From an alpha proteobacterium 3107 (lineage in GTDB: Bacteria > Pseudomonadota > Alphaproteobacteria > Rhodobacterales > Rhodobacteraceae): 13,532 nucleotides of DNA. The notes beneath the pieces were generated by a model. It made no database searches, was not told where the DNA came from, and saw only the letters and a list, made by a program, of their open reading frames with translations. The position numbers were made by a program, and so were the translations under genes. The stretch lies in assembly GCA_001483205.1 (NCBI GenBank), contig JPPB01000228.1:1-13532 (forward strand), written 5' to 3'. This document shows positions 1 through 6,342 of this stretch, piece by piece (positions within the stretch are counted from its first letter, which is position 1; each line of letters begins with the position of its first letter).

Positions 1-74
1 CTCACCAGCCATTTCGCCAGCGTCCCTTCCTCCATCGTCGGCGACAGGGCGGGCATGAGGATTTCGGTCGCCAT
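1..74 (-). CDS. pdhB: Pyruvate dehydrogenase E1 component subunit beta, N-terminal fragment (lipoyl domain)
   Basis: Only the first 24 codons are in the window; the gene continues past the left edge. The translation begins MATEILMPALSPTMEEGTL, the standard start of a lipoyl (biotinyl-lipoyl attachment) domain. In alphaproteobacteria both E1 beta (PdhB) and E2 (PdhC) begin this way. I call PdhB because it directly follows pdhA in the same operon, and PdhB of this group carries an N-terminal lipoyl domain ahead of the transketolase-like domains. With PdhA it would decarboxylate pyruvate using thiamine diphosphate and pass the acetyl group to E2. The lipoyl lysine itself lies beyond the edge. 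The ATG at 74 immediately follows the TAA of the VOC gene. A GGAGGG ribosome-binding site sits 7 nt upstream inside the VOC 3' end, so translation is probably coupled. The alternative is PdhC, if pdhB were missing or moved. Confidence 0.8.
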   Translation of the reverse strand, partial: MATEILMPALSPTMEEGTLAKWLV

Positions 75-458
75 TTATGCGCCCTCCGATTTGATGAAGC
101 CGACGACATTGCCCTGACCGTCTTCGACATAGGCGAAGCGGCCGACACCGGCCATGTCAGTCGGCGGAAGAGCTTCGGCCCCGCCATTGGCCAGCGCCTG
201 TTTATACGTCGCATCAACGTCTTCGACATCAAAGGTCATCGTGCCGCCGCGAATGGCTGTCCCCGGGGCCGGGGATGTGTCCATCCGGCGGAACATGCCG
301 CCGGTCAGCCCGTGACCGGTGCCGATGTCGCGGCCCTCGATCAGGTGATAGTCCATGTCTTCGCCACCGGGCATCGCCGTGTAGGTCCAGCCAAACAGGA
401 CGGTGTAGAAGGCTTTCGCTTCTTCAACGTTGTTCACATGGATTTCAAAGTGGGGCAT
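75..458 (-). CDS. VOC-superfamily (glyoxalase/bleomycin-resistance fold) protein inside the pdh operon
   Basis: A single-domain VOC protein of 127 residues. It opens with MPHFEIHVNNVEEAKAFY followed by LFGW, the typical first beta-alpha-beta unit of this fold. The second unit starts near residue 72 (GGTMTFDVEDVDATY), and the end reads GVGRFAYVEDGQGNVVGF (104-121). This is closest to the CFP32-like group often annotated as VOC family protein. In true glyoxalase I the last motif supplies a metal-binding Glu; here that position is Gly (GNVVGF), so classical glyoxalase I activity is doubtful. The substrate is unknown. I start at the ATG at 458 because it shares its A with the pdhA stop (TGATG) and has GGAGG 7 nt upstream. 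The longer reading from 488 would run into pdhA. It ends flush against pdhB, so it should be co-translated with both E1 subunits. Confidence 0.88.
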   Translation of the reverse strand: MPHFEIHVNNVEEAKAFYTVLFGWTYTAMPGGEDMDYHLIEGRDIGTGHGLTGGMFRRMDTSPAPGTAIRGGTMTFDVEDVDATYKQALANGGAEALPPTDMAGVGRFAYVEDGQGNVVGFIKSEGA

Positions 459-1456
459 CAGGAGGCCTCCGCGCAAATGTCGGTCCACAATTCTTCAGCG
501 GCCGGTTCCGGGCTTTGCCGGGCAAACTCCGCCGCCGCGTTGACCGTCGCCTTGATGTCCTTGTCAATCGCCTTCAGGTCGTCCTCGGTCGCGTGGCCGC
601 CCTCCAGCAACAGGGCGCGGACATGCTCAATCGGGTCGCGCTCATCCCGCACTTTCTGCACTTCCTCGCGGGTCCGGTATTTCGCCGGGTCAGACATAGA
701 GTGTCCGCGATAGCGATAGGTCTTGATCTCGAGGATATACGGCCCCTTACCGGCCCGGCAATGGGCGACGGCCTCTTGTCCGGCGGCGCTGACGGCCAGC
801 ACGTCCATGCCGTCAACCTCGCGACCCGGAATGCCGAACGCCGCGCCGCGGGTATAAAGCGCAGGGGTAGAGGTGGAACGGGTCTGGGCCGTGCCCATGG
901 CATACTGGTTGTTTTCGACCACAAAGATGGCGGGCAGTTTCCACAGGGCGGCCATGTTGAAGGTCTCATAGACCTGCCCCTGGTTTGCCGCGCCCTCGCC
1001 GAAATAGACAAAGGTCACCCGGTCATTTTCCAGATACTGGTCGGCAAAGGCCAGTCCCGCGCCAAGCGGCACCTGCGCCGCGACAATGCCATGGCCGCCA
1101 TAGAAGTGGCGGTCTTTGGAAAACATGTGCATCGAGCCGCCCTTGCCCCCGGAATAGCCGCCTTCGCGCCCGGTCAGTTCGGCCATCACGCCTTTCGGGT
1201 CCATGCCGCAGGCCAGCATGTGCCCGTGGTCACGATAGGATGTGATGCGCCGGTCACCCTCTTCAGCCACCGCTTCCAGACCGACAACAACCGCTTCCTG
1301 ACCGATATAGAGGTGGCAGAACCCGCCGATCAGCCCCATGCCGTAAAGCTGGCCGGCTTTTTCCTCGAAACGCCGGATCAGCAGCATGTCATGGTAACGG
1401 GCCTTAAGCTGGTCGGCGGAAATGTCTGGTTTCTTGGGGCGTTTCCTGGTGGCCAT
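458..1456 (-). CDS. pdhA: Pyruvate dehydrogenase (acetyl-transferring) E1 component subunit alpha
   Basis: This 332-residue protein is the alpha subunit of the heterotetrameric E1 that decarboxylates pyruvate with thiamine diphosphate, linking glycolysis to the TCA cycle in the cytoplasm. The thiamine diphosphate motif starts at residue 153 (GEGAANQG) and closes with ENNQYAMGT (181-189). The conserved loop YRYRGHSMSDP is at 247-257, and GGKGGSMHMF is near 103-112. The first motif residue pair is GEG rather than the commoner GDG; Glu also occurs here in branched-chain E1 alpha, so metal binding is probably kept. The start at 1456 has GGAGGA 6 nt upstream (plus-strand 1463-1468), whereas the earlier in-frame ATG at 1483 has none. 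It is the first gene of the pdhA-VOC-pdhB unit, 171 bp downstream of ftsB, with a possible promoter in that gap. Confidence 0.96.
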   Translation of the reverse strand: MATRKRPKKPDISADQLKARYHDMLLIRRFEEKAGQLYGMGLIGGFCHLYIGQEAVVVGLEAVAEEGDRRITSYRDHGHMLACGMDPKGVMAELTGREGGYSGGKGGSMHMFSKDRHFYGGHGIVAAQVPLGAGLAFADQYLENDRVTFVYFGEGAANQGQVYETFNMAALWKLPAIFVVENNQYAMGTAQTRSTSTPALYTRGAAFGIPGREVDGMDVLAVSAAGQEAVAHCRAGKGPYILEIKTYRYRGHSMSDPAKYRTREEVQKVRDERDPIEHVRALLLEGGHATEDDLKAIDKDIKATVNAAAEFARQSPEPAAEELWTDICAEAS

Positions 1457-1462
1457 GGGCGA

Positions 1463-1468
1463 TCCTCC
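1463..1468 (-). promoter_or_regulatory. Ribosome-binding site that fixes the pdhA start
   Basis: Read on the minus strand this is GGAGGA, 6 nt before the ATG at 1456. The in-frame ATG nine codons upstream (1483) has no comparable site, so the shorter pdhA is preferred. Confidence 0.75.
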
Positions 1469-1537
1469 GGGCGGATGGGGCATTGGTTTAATGCTGAACT
1501 ATCTCATAGCGCAAAATTCCGCGTCTTGCGAGCAGGA

Positions 1538-1566
1538 ATATTTTGCATGTGGCGGAAGGGTTGCAA
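1538..1566 (-). promoter_or_regulatory. Possible sigma-70 type promoter for pdhA
   Basis: On the minus strand TTGCAA (1566-1561) is followed after 17 bp by AAATAT (1543-1538). This is a moderate match to -35 and -10 boxes with ideal spacing. It lies in a conspicuously AT-richer part of the 171-bp gap between ftsB and pdhA and would give a leader of roughly 75 nt. The -10 match is weak, so pdhA may instead depend on read-through from ftsB. No convincing terminator was seen between the two genes. Confidence 0.3.
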
Positions 1567-1627
1567 ATCGGGGGTATTCCTGGGGGTGAGAAGGGCCGCG
1601 CCCGGTCTGTCCGGGGGCAGGGCGCGC

Positions 1628-1924
1628 TCACTGAATGACAATTTCATCATAGCGGACAAGGCCGAGAACCCGGCGTGCCTGTTCGTCCAGCAGATCAAGA
1701 TCAAGAAATTCGTCGGACAGGCGGCGGGTCTTGTTGGTCAGGGCCGCAACCCGGGCCTCCATCTCTGACAATTCGGCGCGCAGGGCCTCGGCCTCTGCCT
1801 CAAACTGGATGCGCCGGAACAGGCCATGATCACCCTGTATCGCCGCAAAGGTGAAATAGAAGCCAAGCGCAATGCATATGGCGAAAGAGACCGCTGTTCC
1901 TATGGTCGGGTTTTTCTGCTTCAT
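1628..1924 (-). CDS. ftsB: FtsB/DivIC-family septum formation initiator protein
   Basis: This 98-residue bitopic membrane protein has a short cytoplasmic N-terminus, one membrane segment (about residues 8-30), then a charged coiled coil (about 38-72, with FEAEAEALRAELSEMEARV). A C-terminal segment ends DLLDEQARRVLGLVRYDEIVI, the pattern of FtsB/DivIC. In the family it acts at the division site with FtsL and FtsQ to activate septal peptidoglycan synthesis. The start at ATG 1924 was chosen because it gives the normal family length and lies just downstream of a good promoter. The ribosome-binding site (GGGGCAG) is weak. A much longer upstream reading frame exists but runs antisense through aidB and should be ignored. 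Location directly before pdhA is common in Rhodobacterales. Confidence 0.88.
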   Translation of the reverse strand: MKQKNPTIGTAVSFAICIALGFYFTFAAIQGDHGLFRRIQFEAEAEALRAELSEMEARVAALTNKTRRLSDEFLDLDLLDEQARRVLGLVRYDEIVIQ

Positions 1925-1963
1925 TTTCTGCCCCGGATCGGTCTTTTTGCGAACCGTCCGGTG

Positions 1964-1992
1964 ATAATGCCACAGACAATCCGTCTTGTGAA
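1964..1992 (-). promoter_or_regulatory. Sigma-70 type promoter for ftsB
   Basis: On the minus strand TTCACA (1992-1987) lies exactly 17 bp before CATTAT (1969-1964). The matches are 5 of 6 to TTGACA and 4 of 6 to TATAAT. The start site would be near 1957, leaving a leader of about 33 nt before the ftsB ATG. It is the best promoter-like element in the divergent ftsB/aidB region. Confidence 0.5.
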
Positions 1993-1997
1993 TCATC

Positions 1998-2020
1998 AAA
2001 TCCGGCGGCGTGTCGGATTT
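1998..2020. repeat. 7-bp inverted repeat in the divergent ftsB/aidB regulatory region
   Basis: AAATCCG (1998-2004) and CGGATTT (2014-2020) are perfect inverted copies separated by 9 bp. The repeat sits only 5 bp upstream of the proposed ftsB -35 box and about 80 bp before the aidB start, a position that suits an operator for a dimeric regulator. A weak RNA hairpin is the alternative reading. I do not recognise it as the site of a named regulator. Confidence 0.45.
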
Positions 2021-2100
2021 TCCACACCTTCCGATAGGGGCGGTTGTGATAGGATGGGGCTTCGGGCCACACAACGGTCCCACTGTCAGGGGACGCCGCC

Positions 2101-3720
2101 ATGCAGGATCACGAAATGCCGGATACCCCGGACGCGCCGGACGCGCTGAACCAACCCCTGCCGCCACGGGCGCGTGACTTGTGGGCAGAAGACCCGGTAT
2201 TGCGCCACTACGCCGCGGTATTCGGGGCCGATGCGGGCGCGCTTGCCGCCTATGGCCGGGCGCTCGGCAGCGAAGAGATGGTCGGGGCCGGGCGCGCCGC
2301 CAACCGTCATCCGCCCGAACTGCTGAGCTTTGACCGCGGCGGGCGGCGGCTTGATCAGGTGCGGTTTCACCCCGGCTATCACACTCATCTGCGCCACGGG
2401 CTGGCCGCCGGATATGCAGCGCTGCCGTGGGAGGGCGGCACAGGCGGGCATGTGACCCACGCGGCCATGGTCTATCTGCAAAGCCGGACCGAACCCGGAA
2501 CCGCCTGCCCGATGACCATGACCTACGCGGCAATCCCGGCGCTTTCCGGCCCGCTCGCGGATCGCTGGCGGCCACTCTTGATGTCGCGCGTCTATGACCC
2601 CGGCTTTGCGCCGCCTGACCGCAAGACCGGGGCGACCATGGGCATGGCGATGACCGAAAGGCAGGGGGGGACCGATGTGCGCGCCAACACTACCCGCGCC
2701 GAGGCGGACGGCAAAGGATACCGGCTGACCGGGCACAAGTGGTTTTGCTCTGCGCCGATGTCGGATGGTTTTCTGACCCTGGCGCAGGCGAAAAGGGGGC
2801 TGACATGCTTTGTTGTCCCGCGCTGGTGCCCGGACGGGGCGCAAAACCCGATCCGCCTGATGCGGCTGAAGGACAAGCTCGGCAATCGCGCCAATGCGTC
2901 GGCTGAGATCGAATATCACCGGGCATGGGCCGAGCGGCTGGGCGAAGAGGGCGAGGGCATCCGCCGGATCATCCGCATGGTGCATCACACGCGGCTGGAT
3001 ACGGCGCTGGCCCCCGCCGGGCTGATGCGCGCGGCCCTGGCAGAGGCTCATTGGTGGTGCGCCGGTCGCCGTGTCTTTCGTCGTCGCCTGATCGACCAGC
3101 CGCTGATGCGCGTCGTGCTGGCCGATCTGGCCCTGGACTGGGAGGCGGCGACCGCTCTTGGCCTGCGGGTGGCGGCGGCATTTGACGCCCCGGAGCAGGC
3201 ACCGTTCGCGCGGGTCGCCGTGGCGCTGGCCAAGTTTCTGAACAACAAGCTCTGCCCCGGTCTGGTCTGCGAGGCGATGGAGTGTCTGGGCGGCATGGGC
3301 TATACGGACGACACGCCGATGCCGATGCTGTATCGCGAGGCCCCGCTCAATTCGATATGGGAGGGGTCGGGGAATGTGATCTGCCTCGACATCATCCGAA
3401 CGCTGGCGCGGGACGCGGGGGCCGCCGGGATGCTGGGCGCGGAACTGGAGGCGGCGCGGGGCGCGGACCGGCGTTTTGACAAGGCGCTGAAGGCGTGGCG
3501 GGCGCGCTGGCGCGGGGTGCCCGAAGAGGCCGATGCGCGCCGGTTTGCCGAAGAGACGGCGGTGCTGCTGGCCGCCTCGGTCCTGTTGCGCCACGGGCCG
3601 CCTGCGGTGTCGGACGGGTATGTCGCTACCCGGTTGTCAGAGCGCCGTTGCCGGGTGGCGGGCGCAGTGGCGGGGCTTGATACGGGGGCGGTGATCCGCC
3701 GGATTGCCGCTGCCGGGTGA
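2101..3720 (+). CDS. aidB: AidB-like acyl-CoA dehydrogenase-fold protein (adaptive response to alkylation)
   Basis: At 539 residues it matches E. coli AidB in length and along its whole course. Shared stretches include the N-terminal NQPLPP, GRAANRHPPELL (64-75), MAMTERQGGTDVRANTT (182-198), GHKWFCSAP (211-219), RLKDKLGNRANAS (255-267) and LYREAPLNSIWEGSGN (410-425). AidB is an FAD-binding acyl-CoA dehydrogenase relative with an extra C-terminal region that binds DNA. In E. coli it is induced by Ada and is thought to protect DNA or remove alkylating agents. The C-terminal part here is less similar but full length. The start at 2101 has AGGGGA about 7 nt upstream; an in-frame ATG five codons later is possible. 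It is the only plus-strand gene, transcribed away from ftsB. No ada, alkA or alkB neighbour is present, so its control here is unknown. A generic acyl-CoA dehydrogenase role is much less likely. Confidence 0.93.
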   Translation: MQDHEMPDTPDAPDALNQPLPPRARDLWAEDPVLRHYAAVFGADAGALAAYGRALGSEEMVGAGRAANRHPPELLSFDRGGRRLDQVRFHPGYHTHLRHGLAAGYAALPWEGGTGGHVTHAAMVYLQSRTEPGTACPMTMTYAAIPALSGPLADRWRPLLMSRVYDPGFAPPDRKTGATMGMAMTERQGGTDVRANTTRAEADGKGYRLTGHKWFCSAPMSDGFLTLAQAKRGLTCFVVPRWCPDGAQNPIRLMRLKDKLGNRANASAEIEYHRAWAERLGEEGEGIRRIIRMVHHTRLDTALAPAGLMRAALAEAHWWCAGRRVFRRRLIDQPLMRVVLADLALDWEAATALGLRVAAAFDAPEQAPFARVAVALAKFLNNKLCPGLVCEAMECLGGMGYTDDTPMPMLYREAPLNSIWEGSGNVICLDIIRTLARDAGAAGMLGAELEAARGADRRFDKALKAWRARWRGVPEEADARRFAEETAVLLAASVLLRHGPPAVSDGYVATRLSERRCRVAGAVAGLDTGAVIRRIAAAG

Positions 3721-3823
3721 CGCGGCGGGCAGCGCCTGCCTGCGCCAATATAACCTGACGCCCGGATTTTGAGTTCAAGCCTCGTCCCTGATCCCGCCCG
3801 GCGGAACTGCCTGGGCCGCGCCG

Positions 3824-4009
3824 TCATGGGGCGTTCTTGTCTTTCTGGTTCGTCAGAACGCCCGCCAGCAATGCAACTGTCCCCTCAAGGCGCGCCATAC
3901 GCTCCCGCAGGTTGGCAATGTCGCGGCGCAACTCGCGCTGCCCCGGAACAATCACCGCCGCCAACGCGATGCCTGTGCCGATAATTGTCCCGATCGTAGG
4001 CCAATCCAT
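3824..4009 (-). CDS. Small membrane protein with C-terminal coiled coil, function unknown
   Basis: A predicted protein of 61 residues. It starts MDWPTIGTIIGTGIALAAVI, giving one hydrophobic helix at about 5-21. A heptad-like charged segment follows (about 24-51, with LRRDIANLRERMARLEGTV) and the end is polar and lysine-rich. This layout recurs in short uncharacterised bacterial and phage proteins that begin MDW and end in a coiled coil with an ARLEG motif. I cannot assign a function. The support for it being real is the GAGGGGA ribosome-binding site 9 nt before the ATG, a promoter-like pair upstream, and the sensible protein layout. It lies 76 bp downstream of phoB on the same strand, so it could also be the last gene of the phosphate operon, and it converges on aidB. 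It might be a membrane-anchored oligomerising partner. Confidence 0.6.
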   Translation of the reverse strand: MDWPTIGTIIGTGIALAAVIVPGQRELRRDIANLRERMARLEGTVALLAGVLTNQKDKNAP

Positions 4010-4037
4010 GCCAGCTTTCCCCTCATCATCTGCTTAC

Positions 4038-4065
4038 AACATATCGTCTACACTCAAAATTGCAA
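4038..4065 (-). promoter_or_regulatory. Possible promoter for the 61-residue protein gene downstream of phoB
   Basis: On the minus strand TTGCAA (4065-4060) is followed after 16 bp by TATGTT (4043-4038). Both boxes match 4 of 6 consensus bases. The region is clearly AT-richer than its surroundings. Transcription would start about 22 nt before the ATG at 4009, just including the GAGGGGA ribosome-binding site. This suggests the small gene may be expressed independently of the pst-pho operon. Confidence 0.35.
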
Positions 4066-4085
4066 ACCGCAAACGGACTTCCCCC

Positions 4086-4778
4086 TCACCCCAACGCATA
4101 GCCGGAGCCGCGCACGGTGCGGATCGGGTCATCCCCGCCGTCTGACATCAGCACCTTGCGCAACCGCCCGATATGCACGTCTATGGTGCGGGTATCGATA
4201 TAAATATCCCGCCCCCACACCCGGTCGAGCAGCAGCTCCCGGCTCCACACCCGGCCCGGCTTTTCCATCAGCGTTGACAGCAAGCGAAACTCCGTGGGCC
4301 CGAGATGCAGCGCCCGGTCACCGCGCCGCACCCGATGGGTTTCACAATCCACGACAATATCCCTGTATTCGAGCGTCGCCCCGGCTGCCGCCGGGTGCGT
4401 TCGGCGCAACTGGGTGCGCAGCCGCGCCATCAGTTCCGCCATCGAATAGGGCTTGACCACATAATCATCGGCACCGGTTTCAAGGCCGCGCACCCGGTCC
4501 GGCTCTTCACCCCGCGCCGACAGCATGACCACGGGAATGGCGCGGGTCCGGCGGCGCGCCTTCAGTTGACGGCACAGCTCTATCCCCGAAACATTGGGCA
4601 GCATCCAGTCGAGCAGGATCAGGTCCGGCTGTTCCTCCTCGACCTTAAGCAGCGCCTCGTTACCGGTTTCGGCCAGAACGACGGCAAAGCCCCCGGCCCT
4701 GAGATTATATTGCAGGATTTCACGCTGGGCTGCTTCGTCCTCGACCACCAGAACCACGGGTTTGCGGGAAGGGGACAT
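4086..4778 (-). CDS. phoB: Phosphate regulon response regulator PhoB (OmpR/PhoB family)
   Basis: This 230-residue two-domain transcription factor has a receiver domain at about 7-124. Its acidic pair is E13-D14, phospho-acceptor D57 is in LILLDWMLPN, the switch serine is S87, and K109 is in VVKPYS. A winged-helix DNA-binding domain (about 135-229) contains GPTEFRLLSTLMEKPGRVWSR and ends RTVRGSGYAL. When phosphorylated, PhoB binds Pho boxes such as the one before pstS. It is the last gene of the pst operon, with only 10 bp between the phoU stop and its ATG at 4778. A GAGGAA element overlapping the phoU end is 13 nt from that ATG but only 7 nt from an in-frame GTG at 4784, so translation may begin two codons earlier. 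The longer frame to 4850 overlaps phoU and is unlikely. No phoR is adjacent. Confidence 0.95.
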   Translation of the reverse strand: MSPSRKPVVLVVEDEAAQREILQYNLRAGGFAVVLAETGNEALLKVEEEQPDLILLDWMLPNVSGIELCRQLKARRRTRAIPVVMLSARGEEPDRVRGLETGADDYVVKPYSMAELMARLRTQLRRTHPAAAGATLEYRDIVVDCETHRVRRGDRALHLGPTEFRLLSTLMEKPGRVWSRELLLDRVWGRDIYIDTRTIDVHIGRLRKVLMSDGGDDPIRTVRGSGYALG

Positions 4779-4788
4779 CACCACGGGC

Positions 4789-5508
4789 CTATTCCTCTGT
4801 TTCCTCGGTTCCGGCAAAGGGGGTTCTGTCGCCTTTCGCCCGCGCCTCATCGGGGGTTTCCCCGGTTGCCAGATAGATCACCTGCTCGGCGACAGAGGTC
4901 ACATGATCGCCCATGCGCTCAATATTCTTGGCGATGAAATGCAGGTGCATACAGGCGGTTATGCTGCGCGGGTCTTCCATCATATGGGTCAGCAGCACCC
5001 GGAACAGGGAATTATATGTCTGGTCCACCTCTTCATCCCGGTCCCGCACCTCATGGGCAAGCCCGGCATCGCGCCGGATATAGGCATCAAGCGCATCCTT
5101 CAGCATCCGCTCCACCTCTCGCGACATCCGCCGGATCGCGCCGGACGATTCACCGACATCAGGCAAATGCGCCAGAACGGTGGTGCGCTTGGCGATATTC
5201 TTGGCATAGTCGCCGATCCGCTCCAGATTGCCGGACACCTTGATCACCGTCAGGATGGTGCGCAGGTCACTGGCGGCAGGCGCACGCAGGGCGATCATCC
5301 GGGCGGCCTCGGCGTTCACCTGGGCCTCAAGCGCATCAATCGCCCTGTCCCGCCGGCGAACGCTTTCGGCATGTGCCTCGTTGCGGTGCTCAAGGGCGCT
5401 GGTCGCGTCGCGGATCGCCTGTTCCACAAGCCCGCCCATCTTCATTATGCGCGCCTGGATCATCTCAAGATCATCATCAAAGGCGGTGTGAATGTGTTCG
5501 CTGTTCAT
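4789..5508 (-). CDS. phoU: Phosphate signalling complex protein PhoU
   Basis: This 239-residue all-helical protein is made of two repeated three-helix PhoU domains. The first (about 12-105) carries SDLRTILTVIKVSGNLERIGDYAKNIAKR; the second (about 112-215) carries the matching CMHLHFIAKNIERMGDHVTSVAEQVIY. The repeated E-R-x-G-D signatures bind metal clusters in known PhoU structures. PhoU links the PstSCAB transporter to the PhoR/PhoB signalling pair and keeps the regulon off when phosphate is plentiful. The start at 5508 was chosen because MNSEHIHTAFDDDLEMI is the usual family start, a GAGGGCAG site lies just upstream, and the pstB stop is 10 bp away. The longer reading to 5673 runs inside pstB. 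Confidence 0.95.
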   Translation of the reverse strand: MNSEHIHTAFDDDLEMIQARIMKMGGLVEQAIRDATSALEHRNEAHAESVRRRDRAIDALEAQVNAEAARMIALRAPAASDLRTILTVIKVSGNLERIGDYAKNIAKRTTVLAHLPDVGESSGAIRRMSREVERMLKDALDAYIRRDAGLAHEVRDRDEEVDQTYNSLFRVLLTHMMEDPRSITACMHLHFIAKNIERMGDHVTSVAEQVIYLATGETPDEARAKGDRTPFAGTEETEE

Positions 5509-5518
5509 GCTTCTGCCC

Positions 5519-6316
5519 TCATCCGATCCGGCCAGTGATATAGCTTTCGGTCCTTGGGTCCTGGGGGTTGGTGAAAATCTGCCCGGTCTCGCCAAATTCG
5601 ACCAGATGGCCGAGGTGAAAAAAGGCGGTTTTCTGGCTGATCCGCGCCGCCTGCTGCATCGAGTGGGTGACAATCACCACCGAAAACCTGTCGCGCAGTT
5701 CATAGATCAGATCCTCTATCTGGGCCGTCGCAATCGGATCAAGGGCTGAGCACGGTTCGTCCATCAACAGCACTTCCGGCTCGGTCGCCACCGCCCGCGC
5801 GATGCACAGCCGTTGCTGCTGTCCGCCCGACAGCCCGGTGCCGGGGGCGGACAGGCGGTCTTTCACCTCTTCCCACAGCGCGGCGCGGCGCAGGGATTTT
5901 TCCACGATCCGGTCAAGATCGGCCCGGCTGTTGGCCAGCCCGTGGATGCGCGGGCCATAGGCAACATTGTCATAGACCGACTTCGGAAACGGGTTGGGTT
6001 TTTGAAACACCATACCGACGCGGGCGCGCAGTTGCACGGGATCGACGCGCCGGTGATAGATGTCATCGCCATCCAGCAGGATCGTGCCCCTGACCCGGCA
6101 GGCGTCTATGGTGTCATTCATCCGGTTCAGACAGCGCAGAAAGGTCGATTTCCCACAGCCGGACGGCCCGATGAAAGCGGTTACAGCCTTGTCTCCTATG
6201 GCGACCGAGACATCCTTTATCGCATGGGTGGTGCCGTAATGGACCTGCACGTTTCGGGCCAGAATCTTGGCGTCCTCTGTGCTCACATCGGCCTCTGTCA
6301 GCGGGGTGTCATACAT
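5519..6316 (-). CDS. pstB: Phosphate ABC transporter ATP-binding protein PstB
   Basis: This 265-residue ABC ATPase energises phosphate import. It has Walker [10 protein letters not shown] (50-58), a Q-loop glutamine at 105 in VFQKPNPFP, the signature LSGGQQQRL (162-170), Walker B VLLMDEP (182-188) with catalytic Glu187, and the switch histidine H218. The sequences [18 protein letters not shown] and DEPCSALDP are diagnostic of PstB among ABC ATPases. The start at 6316 gives an N-terminal extension of about 17 residues ahead of the first strand, usual in this group; the ribosome-binding site is weak. It lies 26 bp after pstA and 10 bp before phoU and works with PstC and PstA at the inner membrane. 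Confidence 0.97.
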   Translation of the reverse strand: MYDTPLTEADVSTEDAKILARNVQVHYGTTHAIKDVSVAIGDKAVTAFIGPSGCGKSTFLRCLNRMNDTIDACRVRGTILLDGDDIYHRRVDPVQLRARVGMVFQKPNPFPKSVYDNVAYGPRIHGLANSRADLDRIVEKSLRRAALWEEVKDRLSAPGTGLSGGQQQRLCIARAVATEPEVLLMDEPCSALDPIATAQIEDLIYELRDRFSVVIVTHSMQQAARISQKTAFFHLGHLVEFGETGQIFTNPQDPRTESYITGRIG

Positions 6317-6342
6317 CGTTCAGTGTGTCCCGGGTCTCTGTT

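Noticed and set aside
275..1768. Long plus-strand open frame (497 codons) opposite pdhA
   Set aside because: It is antisense to clear pdhA and VOC genes, its translation has no family features, and long antisense frames are expected in GC-rich coding DNA.
1925..2575. N-terminal extension of the ftsB frame by more than 200 codons
   Set aside because: The extension is antisense to aidB, is low-complexity Arg/Pro/Ala, and lies upstream of the likely ftsB promoter.
2086..3594. Long minus-strand open frame (502 codons) opposite aidB
   Set aside because: A shadow of aidB: it is Arg/Pro/His-rich with no recognisable domain, while aidB matches its family end to end.
3721..3823. GC-rich hairpins (for example 3796-3816) between the convergent aidB and small gene as a bidirectional terminator
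   Set aside because: The stems are short, bulged and lack a U tract on either strand, so they cannot be told from chance in GC-rich DNA.
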